From Apoda limacodes (lineage: Eukaryota > Arthropoda > Insecta > Lepidoptera > Limacodidae): a DNA stretch of 64,000 bases. Both the position numbers and the translations under genes were made by a program. The stretch spans positions 3,348,001 through 3,412,000 of the forward strand of contig OX291545.1 of the NCBI GenBank assembly GCA_946406115.1, in the 5' to 3' direction. Of this stretch, positions 1 to 12,120 are shown piece by piece (the stretch's first letter is position 1; the number at the start of each line of letters is the position of its first letter). A model generated the notes under the pieces. The model did not search any database, was not told the origin of the DNA, and was given only the letters and a program-made list of their open reading frames with translations.

Positions 1-774
1 GTCATGCCATCTGTCCGTTATTAAGAGAATTATTTTTCATGCCATTGCTGGTCAAACATTTTATACTCTAGTTGGATACAGTGGTCACAGATGGCGCTAG
101 TGTATTTAGCTCAGCAACACTGGATGCAATATTTAAGAATAAAATATATTAATTGGTTTTAGCTTTGTTATCATGTTCTGAAAAATAAAGTAGGTTTTCA
201 TTTTAAAAGTTTATTACCATAGTCGTTTTCTATCAACTACCATCAGTCACCTTGTGTATTGCATCCTATATCCTATATGTAAAGAGGTAAATAGTTCGTT
301 TGTAGGTATGTATGGATGGAGACGGTAAGTAACATCTGCTACTTCTAAAGCAATTCTAAATATTTCACCAATAGAAAGCTACGTACGCTATTTCCAAGTA
401 ACATATGCTATATTTTATTTGATTGAGACATAGACATAGAGCAACACCAACACATCCCGTAGCCGCGTCAGGATATCGTGTTGCTATATGGATTGACATG
501 AAAAGAATATTTTAAAATCAAGTAACAAAAAAGGCACTATTCCTTCACGTTGCAACGTAGCAACTACTGCAACGGGGTGACTTGATTTTGGTGCAGGGAT
601 AGCTGGAAGGACTTCTTTATTTCATTTATGCACATATGGCTCATTGACATATGGCACAAAAATACCTGTGGGGATAGAAAAATACTACAAATACTTTCCT
701 ACCGGTTGAGAGTTCCCACCGGAATTTCATGCGGATGAAACCGCGGGTCACAGTTAGTTCTTAATTTTTTGACA
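1..774. other. 5' flanking non-coding DNA
   Basis: AT-rich DNA with no supported gene. I saw no exon-like reading frame, splice pair or recognisable transposase here. It lies more than 2.7 kb upstream of the first recognised Ca-beta exon, so it could be intergenic or an upstream untranslated part of the locus. Confidence 0.5.
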
Positions 775-1030
775 CCTGGCCAAATAAGCACATCGTTTAG
801 CACCATATAATGTGCCTGATCCATATAAGCACATCGTCTTACACCACATAACGTGCCTGCTCCATGTAAGCACATCGTCTAACACCACATAACGTGCCTG
901 ATCCATATAAGCACATCGTCTAACACCACATAATGTTCCTCCCCCTCTTATGTGAGCACAGTATCGTCTTACACCACAAAATCTGCCTGCATCGTCTAAC
1001 ATCGACTAACACCACATAATGTGCCTGCTT
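775..1030. repeat. 41-bp degenerate minisatellite, about 5-6 units
   Basis: The motif 'gcacatcgtct' recurs with starts at 788, 829, 870 and 911, which is exactly 41 bp apart. Each is followed by a variant of 'accacataacgtgcctg'. The last units (about 950-1030) are degenerate and one is shortened. The 82-codon minus-strand open frame here is a by-product of the repeat, not a gene. Confidence 0.85.
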
Positions 1031-3060
1031 CATAAAAAATCTCAAACAAAATTGTTAATTCTGTTTATTTAATAAATGCAAAAATTATAGTCATCAGAAA
1101 ATTATAAGTCTATCTATTCATGCGTGATTCACGGAAGTCACGGTAAGTTCGGAATTATGTGGAAGTCACAGATAATATACTACTATACGAGTAGTGGAAT
1201 TAATATCATTTTCGAAATTTTATTGAAAAACATAACATCTAATTATTTCAATTGTATCATCCAATAAATCACGTCTGTACAGCAGAAAAAATATCTCCAT
1301 TTTGGTACAAATGAGGCATAGTCCGGTGCAGCACCCCGCGGTTGCCAGGCGCCTGACAGTCCAATGCCGCGACATGCGGAACTGCTGGCCACCGACAGCC
1401 CTCGCACACCACCCCCTGTAACAGTTGTCAACTGTCAGTTTGGACTTTACGATGTTGCCATAAGGGTTAAAACATCTGCAGACCCAACTTGGCAACTGTG
1501 TGCCCTGGCACTGAGATGCAAGTTGATGGTATCGCAGCAATCGTATAGATTACCTTTATTAGCGTCACTATTGTGCTTTGGTTCCTTTACTATATAAGAA
1601 AATTGATACGATGAGTATAGCCAGATGTCAGTTATTGTTTATTTATTTTGGAAAAACTCCTCTTGTCTGGTTTTTATTGTGATGGTGATTTATCTATGTA
1701 CGTTAGAAGTAGGAAGTCAGTAGTAAGTAGGTAGGTAGCAGTACAGATTGATTTTCTGTTGGTATTAGATAAGGGTTAACATTTATGAAAAAGTTAGATA
1801 CTCGTCACTTAACTATACTGTACGAAAGAATGTTGTGAGTGAGTTTGACGAAAGAATTTTGTTACTAAGTATCAGTAACTATTACTTAATTCTCTCGTTT
1901 GCTTTTTCGCAACACCTGTAGTCACGACAGTCATCAAGTTATTAATACAAGTAACAAGATTAATCTTTATGTCGATCAGCTGAATATCGCCATGTTTTGG
2001 TATTCTTGAAGTCAGAGCAGTGTAGTACATTTATATACTTATACATCTTTAATGGGTCAGATAGCGCTGTGTGTCCAATGTCCAACAATTTTATTTTGAA
2101 TTATTTACCTGTCAATGTATTATCACTTTGTGCTATAAATAAAGTTTAAGCAAATGTACTATTAACAACTTTGCTTTGTCAATTATATTTTATTATTTTA
2201 AATTTTCCATTTACGTTGACTTCTTTAAAACTGTAGTCTTGGTTTGACTATAGTTACATTGATTGTCAATTTAACAGTTAAACATTGTAAATTCAACAAT
2301 ATATTGACATCGTAGCTGTTAGTAGGTAAGTTAACAATAAACGAATCTAAAAATAAAGCTGTTGTTGCCGGAACCATCCGGAACTGTGTTGACAGTAGCG
2401 GTAATGACATCTTTCTCAAAATGTCTCCCAGTATTTTTTTTTTCAAAGTTTGAAAATTGGGTCATGAAAAGGTCAGTCAGGTTTACGTTCTCGTTTGTAA
2501 TATTTATTAATATAGATATACTGTACCCCATAAAAATGGTACCTTAAAAGGTACTTATAATTTTAAATGGACTAAATTATTTTTTAAATTAAATCCTGTT
2601 TGGATGATATAAAGACATGATGTTGACAAGATACTTAAAAAAGGTCACCTTCATCGCATAAGATTATGTGATTTTTCTGCTTTTCCTACTATTCTCTCTG
2701 CTAGTAACAAAACAAGGGCCTGTTTTCGATAGCAAATTACTGACATTACTAATCGCTTAACTAAATAAATACATTGTTACTTGCTAATAAGTTATTAATG
2801 TCAAACAAGTTCTAATTGTTAAAAATTCGGAGTCTCGATTCTGACTTGTCGATGTAGGAGTTTTTGTTTCGCATTTTCAAGTAGATGTCATGTTACTTCC
2901 AGGAACCCATTTATTGCAGTTCAGGATAAAGTAATGCAAATATCCTAATCTGGTTTTGCCTTTTTATACATCATCTATTAATTACTATTAAAATTGTGAT
3001 ATATAATTTTAAAGGTTATATCCCAGTAAAAAGCCATTTTAGTTCCTAGAGGTAACTGTA
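1031..3060. other. AT-rich non-coding DNA
   Basis: No gene is supported. The short frames around 1220-1600 overlap one another on both strands in a locally GC-richer patch (about 1320-1440) and lack splice context or family resemblance. That patch may be a transposon scrap. The remainder is low-complexity A/T sequence. Confidence 0.45.
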
Positions 3061-3330
3061 TTAAAAGTGGGGTTGTAGCTATGGTTTCATCACCTTTCAT
3101 ATAGGACTAAAGTGGGGTTGTAGCTATGGTTTCATCACCTTTCATATAGGACTAAAGTGGGGTTGTAGCTATGGTTTCATCACCTTTCATATAGGTTTAA
3201 AGTGGGGTTGTAGCTATGGTTTCATCACCTTTCATATAGGACTAAAGTGGGGTTGTAGCTATGGTTTCATCACCTTTCATATAGGACTAAAGTGGGGTTG
3301 TAGCTATGGTTTCATCAGCTTTCATATAGG
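3061..3330. repeat. 45-bp minisatellite, 6 units
   Basis: Six head-to-tail units of exactly 45 bp start at 3061, 3106, 3151, 3196, 3241 and 3286. They share 'gtggggttgtagctatgg' followed by 'tttcatcacctttcatatagg'. Units differ by only one to three bases, implying recent expansion. The array stops about 170 bp before the GC-rich promoter-like stretch of Ca-beta. The unit is a multiple of three and one frame stays open across it, but that frame has no ATG, so I do not call it coding. Confidence 0.95.
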
Positions 3331-3499
3331 ACTAAAGTGGTTGGTGAAACGAGGATGACCTCCTCATTATAATGTGAGAGTGTATTTTTATGCCATTGGT
3401 TAAACCTTGTTGGAGATTAAAACCGTGAATAGGTACAAGAATCGTTTAGTTTATCTATGTTCGAGTCTATATCTGTTATCCTGTTGGTATGATGAGTCA

Positions 3500-3718
3500 A
3501 GTCAACGTTCAATGTACGTCGCTCGCTGGCTCCGCGTGGTCCCACACGCATCTCTGGTACGCGCCAGTATTTTTAGCGCGAGCGTTGTCCCGCACCGCGC
3601 GCCGCTCCGCGCTCCGCATTTTACAATCAAAAACACCCAATAATGCATAATTAGTGTTGTGAAAGTGCGTGTGGTGTCACAGACAGTGCCATGTGTGTTT
3701 TATGACGAAGGGTGAGTC
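3500..3718 (+). promoter_or_regulatory. Ca-beta: GC-rich 5' region and leader of Ca-beta first exon 1A
   Basis: In an otherwise AT-rich window, roughly 3515-3620 is CpG-rich (for example 'agcgcgagcgttgtcccgca'). It ends about 100 bp upstream of the 1A start codon, as expected for a core promoter and leader. Two short upstream ATGs precede the start: a five-codon uORF at 3691-3705, and an ATG at 3702 that overlaps the coding start in another frame. An AP-1-like TGAGTCA lies at 3712-3718. The transcription start itself cannot be placed from sequence. Confidence 0.5.
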
Positions 3719-3760
3719 ATGGACCACTTCAGGCGGCAGCGGTACAAGCTCCGCAGGCGG
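3719..3760 (+). CDS. Ca-beta: Ca-beta alternative first coding exon 1A
   Basis: This is a candidate first coding exon of the voltage-gated calcium channel beta subunit. It reads MDHFRRQRYKLRRR from the ATG at 3719 and ends at a strong donor (cgg|gtgagt) in phase 0, the phase required by exon 2 at 44859. The peptide is very basic, which fits the variable N-termini of this family; these tune channel inactivation and membrane targeting. The start was chosen because it is the only ATG here that runs open into a good donor in the correct phase. The GC-rich upstream stretch supports a promoter. No direct evidence shows that it is spliced to exon 2. Confidence 0.6.
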
Positions 3761-4129
3761 GTGAGTGAGCGTTTACCTTACAAACCACTTCGCATAGGTT
3801 ATCCTTGACATCGCGTCTTCTGTAAACTCGTATAAGCTGACATACATGTCAAAATGTATACACGGTAAACACTATTTTGACAGTTCTGTCTTAATTACTA
3901 AGACTTCCCTATGAAATCATAAGATACCTACCTACTTTTTGCACGAAAAGATGAAACGGCTGCAAGAATGTTACTTACCTTTCGTAACAGGTGTTTCTCA
4001 TATCACAGGTACGTTTAACTTCGATTATTTGAGGTTAGAATGGCATCAGAAAAAGAATATCTGTTGTAGTTGATACTGAACAGAAGTGCAGTAGTTTCGT
4101 GTCAGTCGGTGCAAGGACATATCCAAAAC

Positions 4130-4377
4130 AAAAGTTTAGGGGGGGCGAACATAAGATCTGAAGGTATTTTTTGAACTTTGAATCTGCAATCGTAAGTTAC
4201 CCAATCGACCCAGCTCGTGCAGTTTTTGAATAATTAAATATACAAACCCAAGTATTTTTATATGTAATTTATATGTTATAAAAATTATATATTTAAAAAT
4301 GTTACAATTCATTTCTTCCTCGGCCGACTTTAGGGGGGGCGAACGCCCCGATCACCCCCCGATGGATCCGCCCCTGG
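4130..4377. repeat. Transposon scrap with paired 'tttagggggggcgaac' motifs
   Basis: The 16-mer 'tttagggggggcgaac' occurs near 4134 and again near 4330, the second followed by 'gatggatccgcccctgg'. The arrangement resembles the end of an old dispersed repeat. I cannot assign a family. Confidence 0.4.
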
Positions 4378-4772
4378 TCGGGTGTTCGCGAGCTCGGTTG
4401 GAATGCGCTCGGGTCGCGGGAATGTTAGGTTTTCATGAATGGCAGTGAGTCAGCGCGCGTCAGTAGCGACCACGTACTTACTTACGTGTGATATCATGGT
4501 TTCCTACGTAGTGTTTTTCTTGAGTATCGCTTTTTTGTAAGCCGCAATTCATAGTTTTCGGAAAAGCTATTAAGACTGTTTATATATTAATAGTCCTATA
4601 GGATACAAAGAATTAACTGCACAAGTATTTATTTATTTTTTGTTGTATATCATCGCCAAAGGAAAAAAAGTCGTTGCACCTAACTGCTAACCCTATTCTC
4701 AACTCAACTGATGTGTAACAACTCAGTAGGTAAGTCCACCAGTGCGTTCCGATGTATACTGGAAGAAGAGGG

Positions 4773-5289
4773 CAGTGCTGCCACCTCTCTGAGGCCAATC
4801 AGCGCTAAAAGCGCTTAAAAAATCGCTAGATTCCGCTAATTTGCTTAAACAAAAAATAGCGCTAAATTCCGCCAGCTTTGCATGAACAAAAAATGCATAA
4901 TAGTAAGAAGTTTTTATTTATTTCAATACAAATTGGCATAATTTAAATCTAAATTAATCTAAATATTAATAAGTATGGCTAATCGCTTTCAATGGCAGGT
5001 CAAGTTGACTGAATTCCTGAAAGTCCAGGTTGCACATCGTAAACCAACAACCAGAAATAATTTATTTTAGTTGGGGAATACCCTAAGCAAATGGAACGGA
5101 AGCTAAACTAATTACGGTGTTGCTGCGTTATTCCTACTTTTGGGCGAGATTGCGACGTGATTACAACTAATTTTGGTCTTTCATAAAAATGCGCTATATT
5201 TTCCGCTAGGAGTTAATATTAAAATTTCGGCGCTATGTGTCCCAAAAAGCGCTAGATCTAACTCCGAAAGCGCTAAGGTGTCAGCACTG
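4773..5289. mobile_element. hAT-like MITE with AGCGCT-rich ends
   Basis: A 517-bp non-coding element bounded by inverted ends: CAGTGCTGCCACCT at the left, and 'aggtgtcagcactg' at the right (its reverse complement with one mismatch). The palindrome AGCGCT is repeated inside both ends (4801, 4810, 4859, 5251, 5270). The flanking 8-mers GAAGAGGG (4765-4772) and GTAGAGGA (5290-5297) match at 6 of 8 positions, consistent with a decayed 8-bp target-site duplication. CAGTG-type termini with 8-bp duplications are typical of hAT elements. No transposase remains. Confidence 0.6.
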
Positions 5290-6577
5290 GTAGAGGACAC
5301 AACAAAAAAGAATCCAATGGTAAAATAATTATAAAATAATTTTAAAAACGTGCTATAGGTACTCACATAGACAATTCAAGCAAGGGGTTAGATTTAGTAC
5401 TTATAGTTTGAGAGTTGTTAATTTTTTTTTGTAGTTTGACGGAAGGGAATTGGAATTAGTGGAAAGATCCCTGATTACAATAACGTAACCACTATTATTA
5501 AAGTGAATGCACCGTTTTTGTTAAAATAAAATATGCTTTGTCCTTTAAATTTGGTCACACTTTGGGTTATAATGGATTATTGTAGAAATCATTTTTTGGA
5601 TGGAATTTAACGTCTTTACTGTTTTGTAATCCCATGTTTTGAATTTTTGTTACAACTTAATGTCAATGCACTAGATGACAACGAATTCTATTTATTTAAT
5701 CAACTTGCATAACAACAAAAAGTAAAACACGCTTTAAAAATTTGCGCAAGTGTTGAAAAAATGGTCACTTCCAGATTTTTTATTGCATTAAATACAATAA
5801 ATAAAAGTCACTCGGTGAGTTAATGCACATGACAAAAGCAAGTTTTATAGCATTTATTTTTTCAATTCTTCTGGTGCTATAGTTTGGCCACAAAATTTGC
5901 ACGACAACGGGGTATTTCCTGCCTATACCTTAGCCATCATTAGAGGTTTTTTCTTAGAGCCTAACACGTTGTAAGTCATCAATTTTTATTACTATTCAGG
6001 GTTTGCAAACTTTAAGTAACTAGAAAATACTGTGTTCATAGTTCATGTATATTTTTTATATCGACCTATACCTTGGCTCCATTTGGTATAGATATAGCTC
6101 CCTCTCTGGATGTACCTTGGCTCTATTTGGTATATCCTACTATGTACCAAAATTGTATCACAGTTCAGAGTGCAAAAATCAAATAACAAGAAAAAACATT
6201 GTTTAATAAAAAAAACTATCAATATAAATAATCATATGATAGATCTCGACCTAAAGAATTGAATAAGCCTAGTTTTGTCGTGAGAAGGTAGCGTTTGTGT
6301 CCGATACGGGGCGATATGCTCACTATCTATCTGACGACCCTTTTGAGCATAAATGTCGCTATGATAATTATATACATAGATATGCTTCTATAAAGTTTAC
6401 AATTTAATTGTATTTTGTGAAGATAAGGTGCACGAGGCACGTTCGCGCGTAGGAGCCTGTTGCGTTGGTACGTACGTGCGACGTAAAAATAAATCAATAT
6501 TTTTAAATATTCGGTCTTTTTATAGCGACAGTAAAATTATGGAATGTACTGAAATAACGTAACTACGGCGTATGTTT

Positions 6578-6650
6578 TTTAGGGTTCCCTACCCAAATGG
6601 TATTAAGCCTACGCTATTTTTCTGTCTGTCCGACATTTGTGGTGGAAATG
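6578..6650 (+). repeat. Short dispersed repeat fragment
   Basis: The stretch 'agggttccctacccaaatgg' followed by 'tctgtctgtccg' resembles a common lepidopteran repeat tail. A related antisense piece, with a GACAGACAG tract and 'gggctcccctttgggtacgg', is at about 51625-51700. Confidence 0.4.
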
Positions 6651-7371
6651 CTTAATTTTTTATAGAATATGTGTTATTATGGTGGATTTCACGACAAATA
6701 AAAAAATTGGAGAGATAGTACATACATACAACTTTTTTATTGCTCCATTGTAAAAACGATATTATCTATATTAAGGATTTTACTTTACAGTGATGAATAA
6801 ATAAATCAATATTCTTTACTGCACTTAAAACATAACTTAAAAATAACAACAAAAAATGTAATATTCATAAAAAATATTGAAGTGTTATAAGGGTACCAAA
6901 AGGGAAACTGTAATTTTGTACAAAAAATTAATTACAAGCAGCACAAATTATACAATAATAGGCAAGATTGCTGACTATTATTTAGTATAAATTAGTATAG
7001 AGTACATCAAATGTGATAATTCATATTTGGCCCAATGTTGAGAAAGCCGGACAACGGAAAGAAATATACCGATTCTGTTCACAACATCAGCATGTTGTTT
7101 TTACTAAATTTCTGTGTCATATCATTCAACTGTTTTTTAAGTATAAAAATCTTGTTTCCGATATTTATTTAAATGTTTATGGAGGTTCGGTGTCGTAGTA
7201 ATATTTGTTCCAGGTCACCTTCCCAACAAGCTTATATAACTCCTATTCGCGAGCCGTCAGTTTTAATTGTAGTAAAATGTTTGGGAACATTTTTGAACTT
7301 ACTTTTTTTGTACAAATGTAGTGCCACGGTAAATGCTTGGGCTGATTTTTCAAACAGGGGTTATTTTTGAA

Positions 7372-7565
7372 GTGAAAATTTCTTTAGCGGCGTTGTGCCC
7401 TTTTTTTGTGATGGGTAAAAAATGTTAAACTGTAAAGGACGAATAAAAAGTAAGAGGAAATTGGGTTGATGAAAAGATGAAAGTTCGGATTACACATGTT
7501 AAAATGTTATATCCAGGTTGTATGTTTTCGCTTTTGCCGGCACTCCCGGAGTGCAACCCGATTTT
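7372..7565 (+). repeat. Dispersed repeat copy 1 ('gtgccggc' family)
   Basis: It runs from 'tttctttagcggcgttgtgc' to 'gccggcactcccggagtgca'. A second copy in the opposite orientation lies at about 16248-16450, sharing 'catacaacctgga' and 'gttgcactcctggagtgccg' on that strand. Each copy carries a short palindrome (gcactcc-ggagtgc). The two copies show this is a dispersed element, but I cannot name the family. Confidence 0.65.
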
Positions 7566-7689
7566 TTTTTTGCTATCGGTATGGGCTACTTTTTTATATA
7601 AAATTTAGTATTGTAGAATAGTACAGAACTATTAGTGCGCGAGTCCGACTCGCACTTAACCGGTATTATTTATTAACCATATAAGTAGT

Positions 7690-7960
7690 CATCAAAAAAG
7701 CCTCGGCAGCCTTTCCCCAACTTTTCGCTGAAGAGTGCAAGCAGCACCGCAGCAAGAGTTAGTCCGCGTGTAGTTGTCAAGGCCATCTGCGGCTAACAAC
7801 AGTAGCCAGTAGTTAAAAAAAAACCTTGTAAAGTGTAGCCAGCTGGCAGAGGGTTGTGGGTGCAATTCCTGCACTAGACAAACATTTATGTGATAGACAT
7901 TTGTGTTTGCCTTGTGTCTGGGAGTATTTCTGTATAATATGTATGTATTAACAAAAAAAA
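7690..7960 (+). mobile_element. SINE, tRNA-like head
   Basis: The segment contains 'gggttgtgggtgcaattcc', which resembles a degenerate tRNA T-arm (Pol III B box), followed by 'gacaaacatttatgtgatag' and an AT-rich tail. The same tail sequence, in antisense, is at 57670-57770 next to a better preserved B box. Another head fragment ('agtgcaagcagcaccg') lies at about 45780. This fits a tRNA-derived SINE family. Confidence 0.6.
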
Positions 7961-7962
7961 AT

Positions 7963-8110
7963 GCCGCCTGATGGTTAGCAGTCACCGTTGCCTATGGACG
8001 CTTGTAACACCAAGGTTGCCGATCCTTCAAAAATCCCATAACGTCTTTCTTGAAGAACCCCATACTGTAGTCTTAGAGAAAACCTTGGCAGGGAGCTCAT
8101 TCCACAACTC
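7963..8110 (+). mobile_element. Dispersed retroelement fragment ('tagcctatggacgcttg' family)
   Basis: It shares 'cctatggacgcttg', 'ccttcaaaaatc', 'atactgtagtc' and 'gagaaaaccttggcaggga' with copies at 28700-28880 and 48855-49030, and with an antisense copy at about 41330-41405. The family is a dispersed retroelement, but no coding sequence is left to assign a clade. Confidence 0.65.
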
Positions 8111-8160
8111 AAGCGTTCACAGGAGGAAGTTTTATTAGTGATATTTTGCATCAGAGGTAT

Positions 8161-8510
8161 TGTCTCGAGTTTTCGAAGAATTAATGTTTTTCCCGCATCG
8201 TAGGCGCAGTCGCGTCGACATCTCGAAGAATTAGTGGTCTTCCTGCATCGTAGCTACAGTGTAACTCGGGGTTATGTTATTTTATTTCATTTTATTGTTT
8301 TATCATCCGATTCTTGTTGATAACCGGCGGTTATGGAGACATATCTCGGAGGCCTACGTGCAGCAGTGAACGTTTTCCGGCTGAAACGAAGACTTCTCAA
8401 AGAATAAATGTTCTTCCTGCATCGTAGGCACAGTGGTCTCGAGTTCTCGAATAATTAGGGCTCTTCCTGCATCGAAGGTACAGGAGTTTCGAGTTTTCTA
8501 AGAAGGCCAC
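8161..8510. repeat. 50-bp repeat in two pairs
   Basis: The motif 'cttcctgcatcgtagg' (with variants), preceded by 'cgaagaatta', occurs in two pairs. The pairs have GCATCG at 8195 and 8245, and at 8419 and 8469. Spacing within each pair is exactly 50 bp. The block between the pairs is unrelated. Confidence 0.7.
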
Positions 8511-10765
8511 AAAGCAATTAACATATGTTATACATGTCGTAAAATAAATAAATAAACACACATGAGCAGCGGCTGTGTCAGACGATTGCGCTGCAGCCAC
8601 AGGATCTGCTTGATGACTGACTGATAATGCCCCTCCTAGATGCTCTAGCAGATGCTGGAGTACGTACTTATTATAATCCGAATTGGACTATGTATGTCAA
8701 TTTAACTTCCTGTGAATATACTTCCCGTATATGCTGCAAGGTTATATAGAAGTGGATTGAATTATTAGTTACGTTTCCCACGGGAATATGTGACGGCATC
8801 ATGAGGCAATGCATTCGAGCTATCCGAGAGTAAAATATTATTGATATGCTTTTAATCAATCAAAACCATGAAAGGACTTTAGATAATTCAGATTAGAATG
8901 ATTTAAACTTCTGTTTCCAACTTAAACCCGCAATAGGGCATATTGTTGTCTTCCCTACCTCTAGCGCGTTCTCAACAACGAAATTAACAATAATAAGTAT
9001 TATTCATTATTTAATTGCTGATAACAGCAATAGTTTTTCATCTCCACTAATAAAACAAACAAACAGGTAAAATTTGAAGTAGAAGAAGAAAAAACTTATT
9101 ATCAAGCATTCGTTTCGTTACAAACTAGTTATTATTTGTTCTACATAATTATAATAAAAATACTTTAAAAAGCAATGTCCCACTCAGAATTATGCTGTCG
9201 CAGTTACCTGCGTGACGCACTGTTCACTTTGTTGTCCGTTGCAACTACTACAAATGAATGTATGAATGACGACAGTTTCTTGAGGAAAAGGGTGTTCCGC
9301 GGTTGAAACCGCAGGTTTCAACTAGTCATTTATAAAAGCAAACTTCGTTGCGTATGATTCAATTCTAGTTGTTATAAACATTTTAACGTTCATACATTAT
9401 TTTATAAAACATTTTAATTTCACGAATGCAGCAGATATTTAACTACATTAAAAATAAAAGAACAGTATGAAAGCTTTGAATGGAATACTTTGAAATGCAC
9501 AAATTAACTTTGTGTTAGCTTGAGTATCCCAAATATTAAGAGTCATAGTTACAGGCTAACTATCTCGATGTATTTTATTTATGGTTTTAAGACTGTTCTT
9601 TCGACATGAACTTTGAAATGCCTCGACCTAAAAATCGCGATACAAACTCAAACCAAAAATCGGTCATCCTGTGTGCCTCATACGCTCCATCTAAGTCCCT
9701 TTAGGGGAGCTAGTAAGAAAACAGACGATATGAATGCCCTTAATTCCATGTCCATGTCTACCGGTAGTCCTACGACTACCAGGGCATTTTTGAACTGAGC
9801 CCAAAGTTTCAAGCTAAGGTATCCAGGCGCAGCCACTCAGAACTTCACTCTTTTGAGCATACCACCACGTTTCTTGAACGCCTAATTTACCTTATTTTTA
9901 AAATGATTTCGTACTTACCGAACAAAATACCGACATATATATATGTTCATATGTACTACATACAACTTAAAATTCTACTTCTTTACTGCTACTAACTAGT
10001 TCATTAAATGTAGAGTGGTAAAAAATAAATTGCAAATCTCTTTAAATATACTAAGAGTTCCAAAGTTGAGCTACTGTTCCTATCGCCTTACTATGATTAG
10101 AAGTAAATGTCTGAATTGCAAATGGGTCAGACACGTCGCCGGCGCGGCGAGCCCGCATCGATCCGCACCGCACGCATGCGTTTGCAACGGTATACTAATA
10201 TCAACCTTAAGTATACCTTTAAAAACTTAATTTTGGTGTAGCACTGTTTTTCGTTGTACTCGAAAAGCTGAAACAACAAATCTAATATAATTCTTATGCC
10301 ATCGTCTTAAGAATGACTATTGAATAAGGCATTTTTAACTAGGGGATATTTTTTGTGCCAAGTTCATTGTGCACTTATTTAAATTTTATTACAAGTTGTT
10401 TTGAATCAAAATGACTTATGTTTAACTTACAAGTTTTTGCTGTTTGTCGTTCTTGAAGAATTGTCACAAATTTTTCGGGAGGTTCGGCGATTTGTATGCC
10501 GCGGCCGATGCGTAAATTTGGTTTTAAAATGTAGGTAGATTTTTATTCTGATGCAGACACTATTCTTAACAGCAAACTACTTTTAATATATTTTCGCGGC
10601 AAATATGATTAAATTTTATAAAATATTAAAAAAAGATAATTATATTTTTTAAATTTAAATCGTGATAAAAAAGAAGAAAATTCAATCCTACAGCAGTATT
10701 TCTAATCTGTATATTAAGTCAAGTTTTCTGCCTGCAATCTGATGCAAACAATTACAGTTATCATA

Positions 10766-11000
10766 AACTAGCTTTTACCAGCAGCTCCGCCCGCGCTGAA
10801 TTTGGTTAGCGGCGTTGAATTTTTACGGCAACTCTTCCATTATAGTAAAGACGTTTATAGCATTATTTTTTCCTTTAGGAATTTTTGATATTTATTTAAT
10901 GGGATAAAAATGAAGCTTTCAACTATACCGGTGCCAAATTTCGGCTTAATTGGACGCTCCGTTGTGGCGTGAAGCAGGGACAAACAAACAAACAAGATCA
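10766..11000 (+). repeat. Lepidopteran dispersed repeat ('aactagcttttaccagcagc' type)
   Basis: It begins 'taaactagcttttaccagca' and ends 'cggcttaattggacgctccg', then 'acaaacaaacaaacaag'. This layout is shared by a common dispersed lepidopteran repeat. Related starts occur near 15400 ('gtttttacccgcggcttca') and 47408 ('aaactatcttctgtccgcga'). Confidence 0.5.
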
Positions 11001-12000
11001 TTTTCGTATTTATAATATTAATTTAAAATTACAAATGTGGACATCCGATTTCAAGCAGAACAGTAGTTACTGTACTTGACGAAATATTGAATCTTGCTCC
11101 ACAGTAAAGGCAAATCCAAGTAGGTACACATTGTAATCTATATTATGTATTTGATAGTAAACAAAATATGTAGTTCTTACAAACGTTAACATCTATCAAA
11201 ATGTAATTTTGGATAATTATTTTAAATTTGTAAAACTTTTAATAACAATAAAATTTTAGTCGGATAATGTAAATACACCCCTTTTTTTAAAAAAAGAACC
11301 TATTTCTTTTATTTGGCATATTAAATATAATTTGGTACATAAAAATATTGAAATTAAAAATGTGAAATTTTTGAAAGATTAAAAAAAAACAAGATCTTAA
11401 AACTTTAGTTTTAGTCAAAACTTTGTCATTTATGAAAAAAAAAAAATTGTAAACAAAATCTTTTTATATATGATACTTCACTTGTCGTAAGGTAGGGTAA
11501 GTAAGTTCTACAAATGTATTAAATTTTATGCTGATATTACTTTGAGCTTACTGAGAAAAACCAATGTGACATACAGACACCGAAGTCTTATCATACCGGT
11601 TTACCAATACTTTCTGTCATCGAATTCTAAAAATCAAAACCTGACTTATCTACTAATTTCTACACTGTGGTGCAGTTTATGAGACAGATGCAAAAACACA
11701 AGCAATTTTGCAAACTCTATACCCTGTATAAACACCTTCATATTGTTTGTCCGGATATACAATTTATTTATAATACGCAAAAGGCAAAATAAAATTAATC
11801 ATAAAGATCACAACGAGACCGCAAACTTTTGGTACAAGTCCGCCGTTGACAAGGCGTCGTCGCGGCCAACTGATCAGCTTGTGGGACCTCTGGAATGACT
11901 CAATTTGAGCGCATATCAGAAGTTTTTTTTTTATTATTGTTGGAAGCAAGCAAAACTATTCCCTAAAACATATTATTTAATGAATATGGAGCACGATAAT

Positions 12001-12120
12001 GTGTTTGACCTGTATGTATGTGGGACTCCATGTTCCCTTGTAACTACTAAACGGCTAAACCGATTTTAATAAATTATACGTGGTTAGATTCGTCTTAACC
12101 ACTAGAGTGCCATGGGCTAA
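12001..12120 (+). repeat. Dispersed repeat fragment ('aaacggctaaaccgatttt')
   Basis: The core 'aaacggctaaaccgatttt' is a familiar part of repetitive elements in moths and butterflies. Only about 120 bp remain, with no coding content. Confidence 0.4.

Noticed and set aside
754..1002. 82-codon minus-strand ORF
   Set aside because: It is produced by the 41-bp tandem repeat and has no start context or family resemblance.
3065..3360. Open frame through the 45-bp repeats (15-residue repeat peptide)
   Set aside because: Open only because the unit is a multiple of three. There is no ATG and no splice support.
3702..3764. Alternative start ATG at 3702 for exon 1A
   Set aside because: It is in another frame and stops at TGA in the unspliced sequence. 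It does not join exon 2 in frame.
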